Assembly (NCBI GenBank): GCA_965223305.1
Contig: CBDCWT010000008.1
Span: 1 to 42,170, forward strand
DNA: 42,170 nt
Origin: CBDCWT01 sp965223305
Lineage (GTDB): Bacteria; Planctomycetota; Planctomycetia; Pirellulales; Pirellulaceae
Reading direction: 5' to 3'
Position numbers and translations under genes: made by a program. Under the pieces are notes generated by a model. It worked only from the letters and a program-made list of their open reading frames with translations, was not told where the DNA came from and did not search any database. This document shows positions 42,038 to 42,170 of the stretch, in pieces; the stretch's first letter is position 1, and the number at the start of each line of letters is the position of its first letter.

Positions 42038-42170
42038 TTTAGCGAGTACGCCGAACGAGTCAATAACAAGTTAAAAAACGATCAGTCCATATGCAAAAAT
42101 AAGACAATAAACACCACTTGGGTTGCCTTTGACAGTCCTTCCGAGCGGGATATTGTCGTCACCATCTCGC
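42038..42170. other. Upstream flank of the substrate-binding-like gene
   Basis: This AT-richer 133-bp stretch reaches the window edge. It presumably includes the promoter of the minus-strand gene. I see no ORF and cannot assign a definite -35/-10 pair. Confidence 0.3.

Noticed and set aside
1..42170. CRISPR arrays, tRNA or rRNA genes
   Set aside because: No regularly spaced short repeats with unique spacers and no tRNA- or rRNA-like sequence were noticed; the repeats seen are long coding repeats or paired palindromes.

Overview
The window (about 42 kb, GC-rich) looks like a chromosomal segment of a planctomycete. The main evidence is the planctomycete-type export signature (LEDRRLLA) near the start of a giant secreted protein, a cohesin-like domain and F-hand/dockerin-like repeats in a giant RHS protein, a BlaI/M56 pair whose peptidase carries a WD40 propeller, and an alternative complex III operon. 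The phylum is an inference from these signatures; no rRNA or marker gene is present.

Layout. (1) 1-0.9 kb, minus strand: C-terminal-type tyrosine recombinase running off the window edge, preceded by a damaged small ORF. (2) 0.9-15.9 kb, minus strand: a small membrane protein, a 2548-residue RHS/YD-repeat protein, an IS256-family insertion sequence on the opposite strand, and a 1737-residue subtilisin/sedolisin-like secreted protein with three long tandem repeats. The IS sits exactly between a protein that lost its C-terminus and one that lost its N-terminus, so the two flanking ORFs are probably halves of one gene or of two fused genes. (3) 16-21.2 kb, minus strand: a small phage-type hypothetical gene, then a BlaI-type repressor and an M56/WD40 sensor peptidase (overlapping GTGA; the peptidase gene is frameshifted) behind a perfect palindromic operator. 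(4) 21.2-21.7 kb, minus strand: an Rrf2-family regulator, divergent from (5) 21.9-40.5 kb, plus strand: a long respiratory cluster. It begins with a membrane-anchored diheme cytochrome c, nitrate reductase narGHJI and two NarK-type transporters (the narCGHJIKT order known from Thermus). It continues without a strand change into alternative complex III: actA, actB (frameshifted), actC, actD, actE, a 59-residue unannotated ORF coupled by ATGA, and actF. (6) 40.5-40.9 kb: a duplicated intergenic repeat with strong 15-bp stems. (7) 40.9-42.0 kb, minus strand: an ABC-type substrate-binding-like protein without a recognisable signal peptide.

How it fits together. The respiratory cluster would let the cell oxidise quinol with nitrate in the cytoplasm (NarGHI, substrate moved by the two NarK proteins). 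It would also oxidise quinol through ACIII with electrons passed to c-type cytochromes; the diheme cytochrome at the head of the cluster could link the two branches. The divergent Rrf2 regulator is the obvious candidate controller. The left half is an accessory region: giant secreted or surface proteins, a probable RHS tip with a possible neighbouring immunity gene, an IS and recombinase remnants.

At least two genes (M56/WD40 and actB) are each out of frame by what looks like a single missing base. Whether these are assembly errors or real lesions cannot be told from the sequence.
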